NCBI RefSeq assembly: GCF_014653115.1
Contig: NZ_BNAD01000002.1
Location: 433,677 to 497,676, forward strand
DNA: 64,000 nt
Direction of reading: 5' to 3'
Origin: Nocardioides flavus (ex Wang et al. 2016)
GTDB taxonomy: Bacteria; Actinomycetota; Actinomycetes; Propionibacteriales; Nocardioidaceae
Positions 16,731 through 26,905 of the stretch are shown here, piece by piece (position 1 is the first letter of the stretch; each line of letters begins with the position of its first letter). The position numbers and the translations under genes were made by a program. Below the pieces are notes generated by a model. It searched no databases. It saw only the letters and a program-made list of their open reading frames with translations, and was not told the origin of the DNA.

Positions 16731-17726
16731 TCACCAGCGCCCGTGCACCTGCTCCCGGATCCTCCGGTCGTAGAGGTCGCGGACACCGTCGAGGAACGAC
16801 GCCGGCAGCTCCCCGACAAGGCCGGCGGCGGCGTTGGACGCGGCCTGTGAGGTGTTCCGCGCACCGGGGATCACCGTCGAGACCCCCGGCTGCTGCACGA
16901 TCCACGCGATCGCGGCCTGGGCCGGCGTGACGTCGCCGAGACCGCTGGAGGCGACGAGGGCGGAGAACTCCTGGGCCGCCGACACCCCCGTCGCGTAGTC
17001 GACGCCGGAGAACGTCTCGCCGACGTCGAAGGCCGATCCGTCGCGGTTGTAGGTCCGGTGGTCGTCCTCGGCGAACGCGGTGTCGAGGTCGTACTTCCCC
17101 GACAGCAGGCCCGAGGCGAGCGGCACGCGGGCGATGATGCCGACCCCGGCTGACGCGGCCGCCGGGAGCACCTCGTCGAGCGGCTTCATCCGGAAGGCGT
17201 TGAGGATGATCTGCACGCTCGCGACGCCGGGCCGGGCGATGGCGCTGAGCGCCTGGTCGCAGGTCTCGACGCTGACGCCGTACGACCGGATGACGCCCTC
17301 GGACACCAGCCTGTCGAGCACGTCGTACGTCTGGTCGTCGTCGATGACCTCGCTCGGCGGGCAGTGCAGCTGCACGAGGTCGATCACCTCGACGCCGAGG
17401 TTGCGCCGGGAGCGGTCGAGCCAGGCGCGGAAGTTGGGCTCGACGTAGCTCGACGGCACCTGCTCGAGCCGGCGGCCCATCTTGGTGGCGACGGTCAAGC
17501 CGGCGTCGGGGTGGGCAGCGACGAAGCTGCCGACCAGCCGCTCGCTGCGGCCGTCGCCGTAGACGTCGGCGGTGTCGTAGAACGTCACGCCCGCCTCGGC
17601 GGACGCCTCCAGGACCGCGCGGGCGTCCGCCTCGCTGACGTCGCCCCAGTCGGCGCCGAGCTGCCAGGTGCCGAGACCGACGACCGAGACCTCGCGGCCG
17701 GTCCTTCCGAGGGTGCGGTGCTCCAT
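16731..17726 (-). CDS. aldo/keto reductase
   Basis: A 331-residue NADPH-dependent aldo/keto reductase. Catalytic tetrad in order: FYDTADVYGDG (Asp and Tyr, about residue 50), VATKMGR (Lys, about 83) and LVQLHCPP (His, about 120). The cofactor region PGVSTVIPGARNTSQ is near residue 275. Start at MEHRTLGRTG, where homology begins. It is divergent from the thiamine operon and its substrate is unknown. Confidence 0.9.
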   Translation of the reverse strand: MEHRTLGRTGREVSVVGLGTWQLGADWGDVSEADARAVLEASAEAGVTFYDTADVYGDGRSERLVGSFVAAHPDAGLTVATKMGRRLEQVPSSYVEPNFRAWLDRSRRNLGVEVIDLVQLHCPPSEVIDDDQTYDVLDRLVSEGVIRSYGVSVETCDQALSAIARPGVASVQIILNAFRMKPLDEVLPAAASAGVGIIARVPLASGLLSGKYDLDTAFAEDDHRTYNRDGSAFDVGETFSGVDYATGVSAAQEFSALVASSGLGDVTPAQAAIAWIVQQPGVSTVIPGARNTSQAASNAAAGLVGELPASFLDGVRDLYDRRIREQVHGRW

Positions 17727-17765
17727 GCGGGCCAGTCTCACACCCGCCCCATGGATGCCCTAGGG

Positions 17766-17864
17766 TCGAGGTGCCCCCGGGGAGCGCAGCAGCGCTGAGA
17801 GTGCGGACAGTCCGCAGACCCGTGAACCTGATCCGGTTAGCACCGGCGTAGGAAGCAGGGAACG
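17766..17864 (+). ncRNA. TPP riboswitch (THI element)
   Basis: All conserved TPP aptamer blocks are present: GGGGAGC (P2 side), CTGAGAGTGCGG, then ACCCGTGAACCTGATCCGG continuing through TTAGCACCGGCGTAGGAA. It lies about 64 bp before ykoF. A GC hairpin (ACGGGC...GCCCGT) between aptamer and start at about 17883-17903 could act as terminator or sequestering stem when thiamine pyrophosphate binds. Confidence 0.96.
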
Positions 17865-17927
17865 CGACCGACCCACCCCTGGGACGGGCGTGGTCTAGGC
17901 CCGTGGGCGCGTGACCCCGGAGGACCC

Positions 17928-18623
17928 GTGACCGCCAGCCCGACCGCCAGCACCCGAGCACCCGTCCACCCTCGCGACCTCGGCGTGGGCGCCCGCTTCA
18001 GCGTCCACCCGCACTGTGACCGCTTCGTCGAGGTGATCCTCGGCGCGCTCGCCGAGGCCCGCGAGGCCGGCCTCGCCGACTCGCTGGTCGTCGAGACCGA
18101 CGAGGTGAGCACGTACGTCGGCTCGGTCGACGACGCGCCCGAGGAGCGCATCGTCGCGTACGTCTCGCACGTCCTCGCCGCGGCCCACCGCCTGTCCGGC
18201 GGCGGGCACGTGGTGGGCCACGTCCTGCTCTCGCGGGGGTGCCCGGGCGAGGCCGCCTGCGACCTCGGCGCAGTGAGGCTGCCGATCGTCGCGCCCGTGC
18301 GAGTCGAGCCCACCGGCGTGGACGCGGTGGCGCAGTGGTCGCTCTACCCGCTGCTCGACGGCGGGTCCGGTGGCGGGTCCCACGGGGGCGACCACATGGT
18401 CCCGATCGAGGCGGCGATCGCGGCTGCCCGGAGGCGGGGCACGGCCGTCGCGCCGGCCCACTACGCGACCCGGCTCCGCGGCGACGTCGCCGAGGTGCTC
18501 GCCACCGCGACGGACGCCTGGGCCGGCGTCGGCGCCGAGGTCCCCCACGTCGTCACCCACCTCACGGTGTCAATCGGCTCGCCGAGCGCCACGGGCGTCG
18601 ACACGGACGGAGCGGCGGCATGA
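17928..18623 (+). CDS. ykoF: YkoF-like thiamine/HMP-binding protein
   Basis: A 231-residue protein with two tandem YKOF ferredoxin-like halves: VGARFSVHPHCDRFVEVILG (first) and HMVPIEAAIAAARRRG (second), the repeated 'F-S-L/x-P-x' and 'Y' strands of the family. B. subtilis YkoF binds thiamine or its pyrimidine precursor in the cytoplasm. GTG start with GGAGGA upstream. First gene after the riboswitch; overlaps ykoE by ATGA. Confidence 0.9.
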   Translation: MTASPTASTRAPVHPRDLGVGARFSVHPHCDRFVEVILGALAEAREAGLADSLVVETDEVSTYVGSVDDAPEERIVAYVSHVLAAAHRLSGGGHVVGHVLLSRGCPGEAACDLGAVRLPIVAPVRVEPTGVDAVAQWSLYPLLDGGSGGGSHGGDHMVPIEAAIAAARRRGTAVAPAHYATRLRGDVAEVLATATDAWAGVGAEVPHVVTHLTVSIGSPSATGVDTDGAAA

Positions 18624-19204
18624 CGACGACCGACGAGCGCACGTCCACCTGGGCCATGCGGGACCTGATGCTGATGGTCGTCCTCGGCGTGGTCTTCGGC
18701 TTCCTCTACTGGGCGCTGGTCCAGGCCTGGAGCGGGCTGGCCCTGCTGATGGGACCGGCCGGGGACCTCGCCCAGCACGTCCTCCTCGGCGGGTGGCTGA
18801 TCGTCGCCCCGATCGTCGTCGCGATCGTGCGCCGGCCGTTCGCGGGCGTCCTCGCCGAGGTGCTCGCCTCCGTGGTGGAGGTGGTCTTCCTCGGCTCCCC
18901 CGTCGGGCCGATGCTCATCCTCGCCGCCGCGATCCAGGGCGCGGGCAGCGAGCTGCCGTTCGCCCTGCGGCGCTACCGCTCGTACGGCTGGGCGACGTTC
19001 GCGCTGTCCGGCCTGTGCGGTGCGGGGCTCGTCTTCGTCTTCTCCGCCTTCAGGTTCGACTGGTTCGGTCAGGACCTCGTCGAGCTGCGCCTCGTGCTCC
19101 AACTGGTCTCGGGCGTGCTGCTCGGCGGGCTGCTGGCCAAGGTCGTCGTCGACCGGCTCGCCCGCACCGGGGTGCTGGACAACTACGCCATCGGACGCTC
19201 GTGA
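18620..19204 (+). CDS. ykoE: ECF-type thiamine-precursor transporter, substrate-binding membrane subunit YkoE
   Basis: A 194-residue protein with about five or six membrane segments (LMVVLGVVFGFLYWAL, WLIVAPIVVAIVRRP, and so on). The family segment VVFLGSPVGPMLILAAAIQGAGSELPF is clear near residue 100. It is the S component in YkoEDC and imports hydroxymethylpyrimidine/thiamine precursors. Coupled to ykoF (ATGA) and ykoD (GTGA). Confidence 0.92.
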   Translation: MTTTDERTSTWAMRDLMLMVVLGVVFGFLYWALVQAWSGLALLMGPAGDLAQHVLLGGWLIVAPIVVAIVRRPFAGVLAEVLASVVEVVFLGSPVGPMLILAAAIQGAGSELPFALRRYRSYGWATFALSGLCGAGLVFVFSAFRFDWFGQDLVELRLVLQLVSGVLLGGLLAKVVVDRLARTGVLDNYAIGRS

Positions 19205-20808
19205 CCCTCGTCGAGATCGACGGAGCGCGGGTCCGGTTCCCCCGGCGGGCGGACCCTGCGCTGACCGTCGAGGAGCTGCGGGTGGAGCGGGGCCACGACG
19301 TCGTCGTGCTCGGTCCGACCGGGTCGGGCAAGTCGACCCTGCTGCACGCGATCGCCGGGCACGTCCCCCACTCGGTCAACGCCACGCTCGAGGGCGACGT
19401 CGCCGTCTGCGGGCTGCGCACCGCCGAGCACTCGGTCGTCCGCCTCTCCCGCCACGTCGGCCTCGTCGCGCAGGACCCCAGCGCCGGCACCACCCTCCCG
19501 TACGTCGAACAGGAGGTGGCCCTGCCGCTGGAGAACCGGGCCGTCGACCCGGTGGCCATCTCCGGTCGCGTCGACCGCGCGCTCGACCGGGTCGGTGCCC
19601 GCGGACTGCGGTCGCGGCGCCAGTCGGAGCTCTCCGGCGGGGAGCTGCAGCGCGTGGCGACGGCGGCAGCCCTGGTCGCCGAACCGGACCTGCTGCTGCT
19701 CGACGAACCCACCTCGATGCTCGACGCGGACGGAGTGGCCTCCGTGCGCGACGTGCTCGCGTCGGGCGTCGGGGCCGGTCCGACGACGGTGCTCGTCGAG
19801 CACCGCCTCGACGAGCTGGCCGGCGCGTCGGGGGCGGGTCTCCCCCCTCGGGCGGTCGTCCTCGACCGCACCGGCCGACTCGTCGCCGCCGGTCCCACGG
19901 CGGACGTGCTCGCCGTGCACGCACGAGACCTGCACGCCGCCGGGTGCTGGCTGCCGCTGGACACCGAGCTCCGCGCGGCCACCGGGGCGCCGGGCGGGCT
20001 CACCCACCGCGACAACCGTGCCCACCTGCTGACCGCCGGTCGGCGGACGGGCCCGCGCACTCCTCCCCGGGGCGAGGTCGTGCTCGGTGCGCGCGGCCTC
20101 GCCGTCGGGCGGGCCGGTGCAGTGCTCGCGGACGTCGACCTCGACCTGCGCGCGGGCGAGGTGGTGGCCGTCCTCGGGGCCAACGGCTCCGGCAAGTCCA
20201 CGCTCCTCCTCACCCTCGCCGGGCTGCTGCCCCCGTACGCCGGCACGGTCACCGGGCCTCGGGCCGGCCTGGTCTTCCAGAACCCCGAGCACCAGTTCTG
20301 CGCGAGCACGGTCGCCGCCGAGACGGCGCACGGCCTGGGAGCAGGCGGCGAGGCGGCCGGGGCGCGCGAGCTGCGCCGCTTCGGCCTGGACGACCTCGTC
20401 ACGCAGAACCCCTACCGGCTCTCCGGTGGCGAGAAGCGCCGGCTCAGCCTGGCCGCCGTGCTCGCCCACGAGCGACCGGCGCTCGTGCTCGACGAGCCGA
20501 CGCTCGGGTTGGACCGCGCCGACACCGTGACCACGGCCGCGGCGATGAGGCGCGAGGCGGAGGGTGGCCGGGCGGTGCTGTTCGCCAGCCACGACCTGCG
20601 CACCGTGGCGGGGGCCGCCGACCGCGTCCTCGTCCTAGGCGACGGGCGGGTCTTGGCCTGCGCGCCGACGTGGGAGGTGCTGCGCGACCGTGGCACGCTG
20701 GCCGGTGCGCGGCTCGCGCTGCCACCGCTGCTGGCGTGGCTCACCGAGCACCTGGACGACGACGGATGCAGGGCGGCCCTGCGCAGCCTCGACGGGGCCG
20801 CGCGGTGA
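19201..20808 (+). CDS. ykoD: ECF transporter double ATPase YkoD
   Basis: A 535-residue protein with two fused ABC ATPase domains. Domain 1 has Walker A GPTGSGKSTLL, signature LSGGELQR and Walker B LLLLDEPTSMLD; domain 2 has GANGSGKSTLL, LSGGEKRR and ALVLDEPTLGLD. Q-loops and the H-loop (ASHDLRTV) are present. It energises uptake through YkoE and YkoC. GTG start overlapping ykoE; overlaps ykoC by GTGA. Confidence 0.94.
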   Translation: MTLVEIDGARVRFPRRADPALTVEELRVERGHDVVVLGPTGSGKSTLLHAIAGHVPHSVNATLEGDVAVCGLRTAEHSVVRLSRHVGLVAQDPSAGTTLPYVEQEVALPLENRAVDPVAISGRVDRALDRVGARGLRSRRQSELSGGELQRVATAAALVAEPDLLLLDEPTSMLDADGVASVRDVLASGVGAGPTTVLVEHRLDELAGASGAGLPPRAVVLDRTGRLVAAGPTADVLAVHARDLHAAGCWLPLDTELRAATGAPGGLTHRDNRAHLLTAGRRTGPRTPPRGEVVLGARGLAVGRAGAVLADVDLDLRAGEVVAVLGANGSGKSTLLLTLAGLLPPYAGTVTGPRAGLVFQNPEHQFCASTVAAETAHGLGAGGEAAGARELRRFGLDDLVTQNPYRLSGGEKRRLSLAAVLAHERPALVLDEPTLGLDRADTVTTAAAMRREAEGGRAVLFASHDLRTVAGAADRVLVLGDGRVLACAPTWEVLRDRGTLAGARLALPPLLAWLTEHLDDDGCRAALRSLDGAAR

Positions 20809-21542
20809 CCGGGTCGTGGCTCGGGCGTCGCAACCCGAGCGTGAAGCTGGGCCTGGCGTTCGCGGTGTCGCTCGCGGTGTCGTTCGTCCTGACGCCCACC
20901 GCCCCGGCCGTGCTCTACGTGCTCGCGCTGCTCGCCGTACGCCTCACGAGCCGGGTGCCGTGGCGCAGGCTCGCCCTGGCCCACGTCCCGTTCGTGGCGT
21001 TCGCCTCGGGTGCGCTGCTCGTCAACGCCGTGAGCCGGCCGGGGACCGTCCTGTGGGCCGCCGGGTCGCTCGAGGTCACCGACGCGGGGCTGTCGGTGGG
21101 CGCCGCGCTGGCCGCGCGCACGCTTCTGATCGGCGTGCTGGCCGTCGGATTCGTCGTGTCCACCGACCCGGTCGACCTGATGACCAGCCTCCAGCAGAAC
21201 GCCCGGCTCAGCCCGCGCGTGACCTACGCCCTGCTCGCCGGCCACCGCCTGTTGCAGGAACTGCCGCGGGAGTGGCAGACGATCCGGATGGCCCACGCCG
21301 TGCGCGCGCCGTTGCGGGCCGACGGACGTCCGGAGGCAGGCGTGCGGGCCTTCACCCGCGCGGCGTTCGCCCTGCTCGTCGTGTGCGTCCGCCGTGGCGA
21401 GCGGACCGCGCAGGCGCTGGAGTCGCGCGGACTGGGGGTCGGCCCGCGCACCGTCTGGCGCCCGGTGCGCGTCGACCGTACGGACGTCACGATGGCCGCG
21501 ACGGTCCTGTCGGTGGTGCCGGTCGTCGTACTGATGCTGTGA
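20805..21542 (+). CDS. ykoC: ECF transporter transmembrane (T) subunit YkoC
   Basis: A 245-residue CbiQ-family T component. Four or five membrane segments precede the coupling helices, which carry the Ala-Arg-Gly-type motifs: RMAHAVRAP (about residue 160) and ALESRGLG (about residue 205) contact the ATPase. Last gene of the riboswitch-controlled operon. GTG start. Confidence 0.92.
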   Translation: MTGSWLGRRNPSVKLGLAFAVSLAVSFVLTPTAPAVLYVLALLAVRLTSRVPWRRLALAHVPFVAFASGALLVNAVSRPGTVLWAAGSLEVTDAGLSVGAALAARTLLIGVLAVGFVVSTDPVDLMTSLQQNARLSPRVTYALLAGHRLLQELPREWQTIRMAHAVRAPLRADGRPEAGVRAFTRAAFALLVVCVRRGERTAQALESRGLGVGPRTVWRPVRVDRTDVTMAATVLSVVPVVVLML

Positions 21543-21574
21543 GGCCCCGAGGATGGTCCCGCGATGATGGTCCC

Positions 21575-22318
21575 GTGATCGTTCACGTGGGCGCCCTCGG
21601 CGGCGACGAGGCGACCGAGCTCGCCGTGGCGCACGCCCTCCTGCGCCGCTCCGGCGACGGGGAGGTCGACGAGGCGCTCCGGATCTACACGCCGTCGCGG
21701 CCCGCGGTCGTCTTCGGTCGCCGCGACACCCGGTTGCCGGGCTTCGCGGCCGCGGTCGAGGCGTCGCGGTCGGCCGGGTTCGACACGGCGGTCCGGGCCG
21801 TCGGAGGTCGCGCGGTGGCCTACACCGACCGGGCCGTCGTCGTCGACCACGTGCGCGCCGAGCCGCAGACCCCGCAGGGGATGGACCGGCGCTTCGAGGA
21901 GTACGGCCGGCGGTTCGCCCGGCTGTTCGCCGCCCTGGGCATCGACGCCCGCGTCGGCCCGGTGCCCGGTGAGTACTGCCCCGGCGCGCACAGCGTCAAC
22001 GCCCGCGACGAGGTGAAGCTCGTGGGCACCGCCCAGCGCGTGCTGCCGCGGGCGTGGCTCTTCAGCTCGCTCGTCACCGTCGGCGACGAGGAGGTGCTGC
22101 GCCCCGTGCTCACCGAGGTCTACGACTGCCTCGACCTGCCCTTCGACCCCGCGTCGGTGGGTTCGCTCTCAGCCGAGTCCGGCGCCGTCACCACCGTCGA
22201 TGTGGTCGGCTCGATCGCCGACGCGTGGGGCGTACGCCTGCCGCAGGCCGTCGACGTCGAGGTCGCGACGCTCGAGCGGGCCGCCGGGCTCGTGGACGAC
22301 CACCGCCCTCCTCAGTGA
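21575..22318 (+). CDS. lipoate-protein ligase A family protein
   Basis: A 247-residue BPL/LplA/LipB-fold protein. [35 protein letters not shown] (the RRxGGGxV-like lipoyl-AMP loop, here VGGR) and [15 protein letters not shown] with the catalytic Lys are visible. It could attach or transfer lipoate/octanoate; two-enzyme or amidotransferase variants cannot be told apart. It begins 32 bp after ykoC and may be cotranscribed. Confidence 0.8.
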   Translation: MIVHVGALGGDEATELAVAHALLRRSGDGEVDEALRIYTPSRPAVVFGRRDTRLPGFAAAVEASRSAGFDTAVRAVGGRAVAYTDRAVVVDHVRAEPQTPQGMDRRFEEYGRRFARLFAALGIDARVGPVPGEYCPGAHSVNARDEVKLVGTAQRVLPRAWLFSSLVTVGDEEVLRPVLTEVYDCLDLPFDPASVGSLSAESGAVTTVDVVGSIADAWGVRLPQAVDVEVATLERAAGLVDDHRPPQ

Positions 22319-22328
22319 CACTCGGCGC

Positions 22329-23219
22329 ATGGCTGTCATCGAGCTCCACGACATCGTCAAGACCTTCGGCGCCACCCGCGCGCTCGACCACCTCGACCTG
22401 ACCGTCGAGCAGGGCGAGGTCCACGGCTTCCTCGGGCCCAACGGCTCCGGCAAGTCCACCACCATCCGGGTCCTGCTCGGCCTGCTGCGCGCCGACTCCG
22501 GCTCCGCGACGATCCTCGGCGGCGACCCGTGGCGCGACGCCGCGTCGCTGCACCGGCGCCTGGCGTACGTCCCCGGCGACGTCTCGCTGTGGCCCAACCT
22601 GACCGGGGGCGAGGTGATCGACGTGCTCGCCCGGATGCGCGGTGGGCTCGACGAGGCCCGCCGTCGGGAGATGATCGAGCGCTTCGAGCTCGACCCGACG
22701 AAGAAGGCGCGCACCTACAGCAAGGGCAACCGGCAGAAGGTCGCGCTCGTCGCCGCGCTGGCGAGCCGGGCCGACCTCTACCTCCTCGACGAGCCCACGT
22801 CCGGGCTCGACCCGTTGATGGAGGCCGAGTTCCAGGAGGCCGTCCACGAGGTCCGGGCCGAGGGCGCCACGATCCTCCTCAGCTCCCACATCCTCGCCGA
22901 GGCCGAGGCGCTCTCCGACCGCATCAGCATCATCCGCGCCGGTCGGGTGGTGCAGACCGGGACCCTGGCCGAGCTGCGGCACCTGACCCGCACCACCGTC
23001 ATCGCCGAGACCGAGCGGCCCCCCACGCCGATCACGGCCGTGCCGGGCGTCCATGAGCCGGTGATGCACGGCAACCGCGTCACCTTCGACGTCGACTCCG
23101 ATCACCTCGACGCGGCCGTCGCCGCCCTCGCCGAGCTCGGCGTGCGCTCCCTCGCCGCGCACCCTCCCACGCTGGAGGAGCTGTTCCTGCACCAGTACGG
23201 CGAGGAGGTGTCGGCATGA
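22329..23219 (+). CDS. ABC transporter ATP-binding protein (exporter type)
   Basis: A 296-residue DrrA-like ATPase. Walker [12 protein letters not shown], a degenerate signature [15 protein letters not shown], Walker [14 protein letters not shown] and the H-loop [13 protein letters not shown]-terminal ~70-residue extension is typical of drug/antibiotic exporters. Overlaps the permease gene by ATGA, forming one exporter. Confidence 0.93.
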   Translation: MAVIELHDIVKTFGATRALDHLDLTVEQGEVHGFLGPNGSGKSTTIRVLLGLLRADSGSATILGGDPWRDAASLHRRLAYVPGDVSLWPNLTGGEVIDVLARMRGGLDEARRREMIERFELDPTKKARTYSKGNRQKVALVAALASRADLYLLDEPTSGLDPLMEAEFQEAVHEVRAEGATILLSSHILAEAEALSDRISIIRAGRVVQTGTLAELRHLTRTTVIAETERPPTPITAVPGVHEPVMHGNRVTFDVDSDHLDAAVAALAELGVRSLAAHPPTLEELFLHQYGEEVSA

Positions 23220-24832
23220 GCAGCGCCCCGGTCGCCAGCTCGGTCGCCGGGGTCGGCCACCTGCTGCGCCTGGCCCTGAGGCGCGACCGGGTGCGACTGC
23301 CGCTGTGGGTCGTGGGCCTCGGCGGCACGATCGTCGCCACCGCAGCGTCGATCCCACCCCTCTACGACACCCCCGAGAAGGTCGCCGGCTACGCCCGGAT
23401 CGTCGGGTCGACCCCGGTGAGCTACCTCATGTCGGGTCGCCAGGTCGGCCTGGACACCCTCGGCGGCATCGTCGCCAACGAGACGTCCCAGGTGGCCCAG
23501 CTCGGGATCTGCCTGATGGTCGTCTTCCTCGTGGTGCGCCACACCCGCGCCGAGGAGGAGTCCGGCCGGGCCGAGCTGCTGCGCTCCACCGTGCTGGGCC
23601 GCCACGCCGCCACCCTCGCCGGGCTCGCCTACGGCCTCATGGCCGTGCTGCTGATCAGCGCCATCACGACGGTCTCGATGCTGGCGGTCGGGCTCGACGC
23701 GGTCGGGAGCCTCACGTACGGCGTCGGGCTCGCGCTGCTCGGGGCGGTCTACACGGCGATCACGCTGGTGGCCGTCCAGCTCTCCACCTCGGCCCGCGGC
23801 GCGCTGGGCCTGGGCGTGGCGGCCGTCGCCGTCGGCTACCTCGTGCGCGGCCTCGGAGCGATGGAGGACAACGTCCTGGTCTGGTTCTCCCCCTTCGGGT
23901 GGGCTCAGCGCATGGACGCCTTCGGCGACGAGCGGTGGTGGCCCGCCCTGCTCCTGCTCGCGACCACTGCGCTCCTCCTGGCCCTGGCCGCCCGGCTCAT
24001 GGCACACCGCGACTTCGGCGGCGGCCTCCTGCAGCCACGACCGGGCTCGGCGCGGGCGGGACGGGCGCTCGGCACCCCGTTCGGTGTGGCGACCCGGCTG
24101 CAGCGCGGGCTGCTGATCGGCTGGGCGGTCGGGCTCTTCCTGCTGGGCATGCTCTACGGGTCGGTGATCCCGAGCGTCCCCGACCTCATCGCCTCCAACC
24201 CCGAGATGGCCGACTTCGTCGGCGCCGGCGGTCAGGCGGCCGAGGACGCGATCGTCGATGCCTTCCTGGCCTACATGTTCCTCTTCATGGCAGTCATCAC
24301 CTGCGGCTTCGTGGTCGCCTCAGTGCTGCGGCTGCGCGCCGAGGAGGAGGCCGGCCGTACGGAGGTCGTCCTCGCGACCCCCGTCAGCCGCACGTCGTGG
24401 ATGGCGGCGACCACCGCTCTCGCACTGATCGCCGCGGTCACGCTGACGGTGATCATGGGCCTGGGCCTGGCCGTGGGCTACGGCCTCGGCAGCGGCGAGT
24501 GGGACCAGGTCCTGCGCCACGTCGCAGGCCAGCTCGCGTACGTCCCCGGCACGCTGGTCATCGGTGCCTTCGCCGCGGCCCTGTTCGGCCTCGTCCCCCG
24601 CGCGACCGGGGTCGCGTGGGCAGCCGTCGCGCTCGTCGCGCTGCAGGTGGTGCTCGGCGAGATCCTCCGACTTCCCGACGCCGTCCAGGCGATCTCGCCG
24701 TTCTGGCACCTGGCCGCCGTCCCGCTCGACGACGTCGAGCTCGTCCCGGTCCTCGCGGAGCTCGCCCTCACGGCGGCGCTCGTCGCGGTCGGGATCTGGG
24801 GCTACCGCCGGCGCGACGCCGTGTCGGGCTGA
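23216..24832 (+). CDS. ABC exporter permease (COG3559, polyketide-antibiotic exporter type)
   Basis: A 538-residue permease with about twelve membrane segments in two repeated halves. Each half contains the family motif for this group, [19 protein letters not shown] (about residue 115) and [19 protein letters not shown] (about residue 380). It pairs with the preceding ATPase. Substrate unknown; annotation as a polyketide exporter is by family only. Confidence 0.92.
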   Translation: MSSAPVASSVAGVGHLLRLALRRDRVRLPLWVVGLGGTIVATAASIPPLYDTPEKVAGYARIVGSTPVSYLMSGRQVGLDTLGGIVANETSQVAQLGICLMVVFLVVRHTRAEEESGRAELLRSTVLGRHAATLAGLAYGLMAVLLISAITTVSMLAVGLDAVGSLTYGVGLALLGAVYTAITLVAVQLSTSARGALGLGVAAVAVGYLVRGLGAMEDNVLVWFSPFGWAQRMDAFGDERWWPALLLLATTALLLALAARLMAHRDFGGGLLQPRPGSARAGRALGTPFGVATRLQRGLLIGWAVGLFLLGMLYGSVIPSVPDLIASNPEMADFVGAGGQAAEDAIVDAFLAYMFLFMAVITCGFVVASVLRLRAEEEAGRTEVVLATPVSRTSWMAATTALALIAAVTLTVIMGLGLAVGYGLGSGEWDQVLRHVAGQLAYVPGTLVIGAFAAALFGLVPRATGVAWAAVALVALQVVLGEILRLPDAVQAISPFWHLAAVPLDDVELVPVLAELALTAALVAVGIWGYRRRDAVSG

Positions 24833-24836
24833 GCGA

Positions 24837-25430
24837 TCAGAGCTGCGGATCCACGAGGACCACGTGGAGCGTGCGCGGGCCGTGCACGCCCTCGACCCGG
24901 TCGAGCTCGATGTCGCTGGTCGCCGACGGCCCACTGACCCAGGTGAGGGGGCGGGCGGGGTCGAGGAGCGCGATCGCGTCGGGGACGTCCGCGACGACCT
25001 GGCTCTCGTCGACGACGCAGACGTGCAGGTCGGGCACGAGGCTGATCGCGCGCCGGCCCTGGTCGTCGGTGTGGTCGAGCACGATGGTGCCGGTCTCGGC
25101 GATGCCCACCCGGGCACGGGTGACGACCGCGTCGCAGACGTCGAGCTCGTCGGCGGTGAGGCCCTCGTCCACCACTGCGCCCGGCACGTCGAGGCCGAGA
25201 CTGGGAGGCACGACCGCGCGCGCCGGCCCGAGCACGTCGCGGACCACCCGCTCCACCTCCTCGGCGGCGCAGCGGGTGACGATCGCGCGGTAGTCGGCGA
25301 CCCGCTCGGCGAAGAGGTCAGCCAGGTCGCCCCGGCCCGGCGCACGAGGGGCCGATGGGACGGCCACTGCGGGCGACACGCCGTCCAGTGCCTCACGGAC
25401 ACGCCGCAGGATGTCGTCGCGGGCGCTCAC
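24837..25430 (-). CDS. lutC: L-lactate utilisation protein LutC
   Basis: A 197-residue LUD-domain protein. ARVGIAETGTIVLDHTDDQG and HVCVVDESQVVADVPDA are the LUD blocks, and the C terminus has GPSATSDIELDRVEGVHGP, the conserved NAG-binding-like SATSDIE...VHGP motif. It acts with LutA and LutB to oxidise L-lactate to pyruvate. GTG start overlapping lutB. Confidence 0.93.
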   Translation of the reverse strand: MSARDDILRRVREALDGVSPAVAVPSAPRAPGRGDLADLFAERVADYRAIVTRCAAEEVERVVRDVLGPARAVVPPSLGLDVPGAVVDEGLTADELDVCDAVVTRARVGIAETGTIVLDHTDDQGRRAISLVPDLHVCVVDESQVVADVPDAIALLDPARPLTWVSGPSATSDIELDRVEGVHGPRTLHVVLVDPQL

Positions 25431-26905
25431 GAGCGGCCCCCGTCCGTACGGTCCCACCACTCGCGGAACGACTCCTCCGGCGGCGCGGGGAGGTCGCGCG
25501 CGCCTGTCCACCCGGCGCCCGGTCCGGGAAGGCGGCCGGTTGCTGCGCGACCGCCCGGCAGGGTCGTACGGGAGAAACGGCCGAGGACGCGGCCGGCCAG
25601 GCCGGAGGCGCGCTCGGCCAGGCGCAGGCGGCGGGCGTCGGAGAAGGTCCACGCGGCCGCCCTCATCGCGACCGCCTCCGGCTTCGGCACCCGGTCGCCG
25701 CGGTGCGAGTCGACGACCGCGGCACGCTGGTCCACCAGCACCGACGGGATGTCGATACGCACCGGGCACACCTCGAAGCAGGCACCGCACAGCGACGAGG
25801 CGTAGGGCAGCGACGCGGTCTGCTCGTCGGCCACCCCGTGGAGCAGCGGGTTCAGGATCGCGCCGATCGGCCCGGGATAGACCGAGCCGTACGCGTGGCC
25901 GCCGACGCGCTCGTAGACCGGGCAGACGTTGAGGCACGCCGAGCAGCGGATGCAGCGCAGCGCCTGCCGACCGACGTCGTCGGCCAGCGCCCGGGTGCGT
26001 CCGTTGTCGAGCAGCACGACGTGGACCTCCTGCGGGCCGTCCCCGGGCGTCACGCCCGACCAGGTCGAGGTGTAGGGGTTCATCCGCTCGCCGGTCGACG
26101 AGCGCGGCAGCAGCCGCAGCAGCGGGTCGAGGTCGGCCCAGGTGGCCACGACCTTCTCGATGCCGACGACGCTGATCAGCACCTCCGGCAGGGTCAGGCA
26201 CATCCGGCCGTTGCCCTCGGACTCGACCACGACGAGGGTGCCGGTGTCGGCGACGGCGAAGTTCGCGCCTGACACGGCGACCGTCGCACGGAGGAACTTC
26301 TCGCGCAGGTGCTCGCGCGCCGCGGCGGCGAGGACGGCCGGCTCGTCGGTGAGGTCGTCGGGCGCGGGACGGCCGACCGCGCCCATCCGGCGCAGGAAGA
26401 TCTCGCGCACCTCCGCGCGGTTGCGGTGGATGGCCGGCACCAGGATGTGCGAGGGCAGGTCGTCGCCCAGCTGCACGATCAGCTCGGCGAGGTCGGTCTC
26501 CCAGGCGGCGATGCCCTCGGCCTCGAGCGCCTCGTTGAGACCGATCTCGGCGGTGGCCATCGACTTGACCTTGACCACCTCGTCGACGCCGTGGGCCTTC
26601 GTGACCGAGGCGACGATCGCGCACGCCTCCTCCGCGTCGCGCGCCCAGTGCACGGTGGCGCCGGCGGCCGTCAGGGAGGCCTCGAGGGTCTCCAGGTGGG
26701 TGGCGAGGTCGCGCAGCGCCGCCTCCTTCACCGCTGCCCCGGCGAGCCGCAGTTCCTCCCAGTCCTCGACCTCGGCGACGACGCGGGCGCGCTTGTCGCG
26801 GATCGTGCGGGTGGCGTGGGCGAGGTTGCGCCGCAGCTGGGTGTCACCGAGCGCCTCCCGCGCGGCGTCGGGGAAGGCGGGCATGCCGACGAAGGTGCCG
26901 CTCAT
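25427..26905 (-). CDS. lutB: L-lactate dehydrogenase iron-sulfur subunit LutB
   Basis: A 492-residue protein. The N-terminal LUD domain has KSMATAEIGLNEALE and FAVADTGTLVVVESEGNGR; the ferredoxin-like part has CIRCSACLNVCPVY (about residue 315) and CGACFEVCP (about 365), the two 4Fe-4S motifs. A C-terminal LutB-specific tail follows. ATGA coupling to lutA. Confidence 0.95.
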   Translation of the reverse strand: MSGTFVGMPAFPDAAREALGDTQLRRNLAHATRTIRDKRARVVAEVEDWEELRLAGAAVKEAALRDLATHLETLEASLTAAGATVHWARDAEEACAIVASVTKAHGVDEVVKVKSMATAEIGLNEALEAEGIAAWETDLAELIVQLGDDLPSHILVPAIHRNRAEVREIFLRRMGAVGRPAPDDLTDEPAVLAAAAREHLREKFLRATVAVSGANFAVADTGTLVVVESEGNGRMCLTLPEVLISVVGIEKVVATWADLDPLLRLLPRSSTGERMNPYTSTWSGVTPGDGPQEVHVVLLDNGRTRALADDVGRQALRCIRCSACLNVCPVYERVGGHAYGSVYPGPIGAILNPLLHGVADEQTASLPYASSLCGACFEVCPVRIDIPSVLVDQRAAVVDSHRGDRVPKPEAVAMRAAAWTFSDARRLRLAERASGLAGRVLGRFSRTTLPGGRAATGRLPGPGAGWTGARDLPAPPEESFREWWDRTDGGRS

